A stretch of DNA of 7,633 bases from the NCBI GenBank assembly GCA_049672765.1, contig JBATWQ010000418.1:1-7633 (forward strand), read 5' to 3'. Every line of letters begins with the position of its first letter. Position 1 is the stretch's first letter. Below the pieces are notes generated by a model. It was not told the origin of the DNA, searched no databases, and saw nothing but the letters and a program-made list of their open reading frames with translations. The translations under genes were made by a program, and so were the position numbers. The stretch comes from JAGQSZ01 sp049672765. Lineage in GTDB: Bacteria > Actinomycetota > Acidimicrobiia > Acidimicrobiales > Microtrichaceae. Positions 6,224 through 7,633 of this stretch are shown here, one piece after another.

Positions 6224-7633
6224 TCACATCGGTAGACGGTCGATGGCAGATCGGATCGACTCGTCCAGTTCTTCGTGGACCCGTCGGTTGGAGTCCCGTT
6301 CGGTCTCGACCACCACGATCCGGGGACCGCCCCGGGTCAGTGCTCCGGCGATCGCAGCCTGGGCGCCGGTCCTGGTGGACACGCGCTCCGCCGGCACTCC
6401 GTGAGCTCCCGCCAGCGCAACCAGGTCGACATCGTGAGGCGTACCGAAAATTTGCTCGAACCGTTCCTCTTGGATCGAGTCGCGCACGGGGAGGAACGAG
6501 AAAATTCCTCCGCCGCGGTTGTCCATCACCACTACCAGCAGATTGACCTGACGCTTCATTAGCCCGATCAGGGCGTTGGTGTCGTGCAAGAAGGCGACGT
6601 CTCCGATGAGCAGCGCGGTCGGCGATCCACCCAACGCCGCCCCCACCGCGGTCGAACTCACTCCGTCGATTCCGTTCGCTCCCCGGTTGGAAAGCACTCT
6701 CACCCCTGAACGTGGTGGGGCGAAACACTCAGCGTCGCGTACCGGCATGGATGACGACAGGACGATCGTGCCGTCCTCGCTGAGCATGGTGAACACATCC
6801 AGCGCCAGGGCAGGCTCGGTGGCTTCGGAATGCTTGGACAGTGTCGCGTCGATTGCGTTGACGGCGCTGCGTTCCGCCTCGACCCAGCGTGTCCTCCACG
6901 AAGCGTCGGAGACATTCGAAATGCGTGCCCGAAGACGGTTGCAGGTGGACGCCACCGGGGCGACCATCGAAGTCTTGAAGACCCGGTCGGGATCCGGTAG
7001 TGGTGCATCGGGATCGAGACCGAATTTCTCTGCCGAGGACTCGGCGATCCAGCGATGGAGGACCTTGGATGTGAGTAGTCCCCCGATCCTCAGAATCACG
7101 TCCGGCTGGTTCGTTTCGATGAAACCCTCATGTTTGAGGATCCCGTTGAAGGCCGTGACGCATCCGAGGACTTCGAGGCGACAACCTGACGGTCCGTCCG
7201 CGATGACGGGCCATCCAAGGTGGTCGGCGAGCAGGTGGACTGCATGTGCGTCGGTCACGTCTCGGGCGGCCCGCACCCCGGCGACGATCACCCCTGTGCG
7301 CGATGAGAAGGCGTCAACCAACCGGGCCAGATCCGCCTCCGCCAGATCCCCGTCCGCCAGGTCCCCGTGCGCCAGGTCCCCGTGCGCTTTGACCTGATCG
7401 CTACCAAGTTCGTGTCCAGTTGCAGTGTCGACCCGCGCGGGCAATTCGCCCGGGCTTCCTACGAGAGGCTCACGAAAGGCCAGGTTCAGGTGCACCGGAC
7501 CGGCGACAGGACCGACGCACCGATTCCACGCCTCTGTGGCGAGTTCGCGCCAGTCGGCACGGTCGAACTGCGAAGGAACCCCCGGTTCGCAATACCAGCG
7601 GACCGCTCTGCCATAGAGGTTGCGCTGGTCGAT
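6224..7633 (-). CDS. menD: SEPHCHC synthase MenD (ThDP-dependent), N terminus beyond window
   Basis: MenD decarboxylates 2-oxoglutarate on thiamine diphosphate and adds the succinyl semialdehyde unit to isochorismate, giving SEPHCHC. The frame is open to the right edge; 469 residues are visible and about 100 N-terminal ones, including the ThDP-activating Glu, are missing. The GTG at 7495 is internal: upstream codons translate to the MenD hallmarks IDQRNLYG and VRWYCEPGVP and run straight into GPVHLNLAFREPL. Further in come SSSMPVRDAE and NRGANGIDG (around 6663-6688 and just to its right), whose arginines correspond to E. coli substrate-binding Arg395 and Arg413. The ThDP/metal motif GDVAFLHDTN follows, then DNRGGGIFSFLP (6488-6523) and FGTPHDVD. 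The linker after the N-terminal domain contains a 15-bp repeat tract. The neighbouring hydrolase lies downstream in the same direction; convergent menF supplies its substrate. Confidence 0.95.
   Translation of the reverse strand: MDQRNLYGRAVRWYCEPGVPSQFDRADWRELATEAWNRCVGPVAGPVHLNLAFREPLVGSPGELPARVDTATGHELGSDQVKAHGDLAHGDLADGDLAEADLARLVDAFSSRTGVIVAGVRAARDVTDAHAVHLLADHLGWPVIADGPSGCRLEVLGCVTAFNGILKHEGFIETNQPDVILRIGGLLTSKVLHRWIAESSAEKFGLDPDAPLPDPDRVFKTSMVAPVASTCNRLRARISNVSDASWRTRWVEAERSAVNAIDATLSKHSEATEPALALDVFTMLSEDGTIVLSSSMPVRDAECFAPPRSGVRVLSNRGANGIDGVSSTAVGAALGGSPTALLIGDVAFLHDTNALIGLMKRQVNLLVVVMDNRGGGIFSFLPVRDSIQEERFEQIFGTPHDVDLVALAGAHGVPAERVSTRTGAQAAIAGALTRGGPRIVVVETERDSNRRVHEELDESIRSAIDRLPM
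7325..7384 (-). repeat. four-copy 15-bp in-frame tandem repeat inside menD
   Basis: Units lie at 7325-7339 (degenerate), 7340-7354, 7355-7369 and 7370-7384; the last two are identical on the + strand (CGCCAGGTCCCCGTG). Read on the minus strand they encode HGDLA-HGDLA-DGDLA-EADLA, a short xGDLA array. It falls in the linker between the N-terminal and central domains of MenD, where extra residues are tolerated. Confidence 0.85.

Noticed and set aside
7325..7384. CRISPR-like array
   Set aside because: The 15-bp units are directly tandem with no spacers and keep the menD reading frame.
6576..7397. 273-codon + strand open frame antisense to menD
   Set aside because: It is a shadow of high-GC coding: Ser/Arg/Ala-rich with no recognisable domain, while the minus strand encodes an unmistakable MenD.
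7493..7495. GTG as the start codon of MenD
   Set aside because: The frame continues upstream to the window edge with clear MenD sequence (IDQRNLYG, VRWYCEPGVP), so the GTG encodes an internal Val.

Overview
This is a GC-rich, densely coded window from an actinobacterium. G and C dominate third codon positions, GTG starts occur, and the protein families are typical of Actinomycetota. The style would fit an Acidimicrobiia-like or other non-model actinobacterium, but that placement is inference. The core of the window is a menaquinone (vitamin K2) biosynthesis locus.

Left edge (1-1038, + strand): the C-terminal two thirds of a TAP-type alpha/beta hydrolase, probably exported, with no evident link to menaquinone. 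A near-perfect 21-bp stem (1065-1111) follows its stop and probably ends that transcript. A second small palindrome lies at 1146-1157, in the spacer before the next gene.

Centre (1326-5135, + strand): a tight three-gene unit. An acyl-CoA synthetase of the ANL superfamily (FadD19/FadD3-like) is followed after 10 bases by menG (demethylmenaquinone methyltransferase, the last step of the pathway). menG then overlaps menF (isochorismate synthase, the first committed step) by 4 bases. MenG has an unusual repetitive, probably disordered C-terminal tail.

Right (5215-7633, - strand): menD (SEPHCHC synthase, second step) runs in from beyond the right edge. An alpha/beta hydrolase lies downstream in the same direction. 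Its position next to menD suggests MenH (third step), but it lacks the arginine expected four residues after the nucleophilic serine, so the role is open. The two blocks converge on a 79-base spacer that holds an imperfect hairpin.

Together MenF makes isochorismate from chorismate, MenD joins it to 2-oxoglutarate to give SEPHCHC, and MenG methylates demethylmenaquinone at the end. MenC, MenE, MenB and MenA are not in the window; genes upstream of menD, beyond the right edge, are the natural place to look. I found no tRNA, rRNA, CRISPR array, insertion sequence or phage gene. Most of the window is an ordinary housekeeping locus. The less ordinary points are the two in-frame repeat tracts (menG tail, menD linker), the uncertain hydrolase, the ligase coupled to menG, and the long dyad at 1065-1111.
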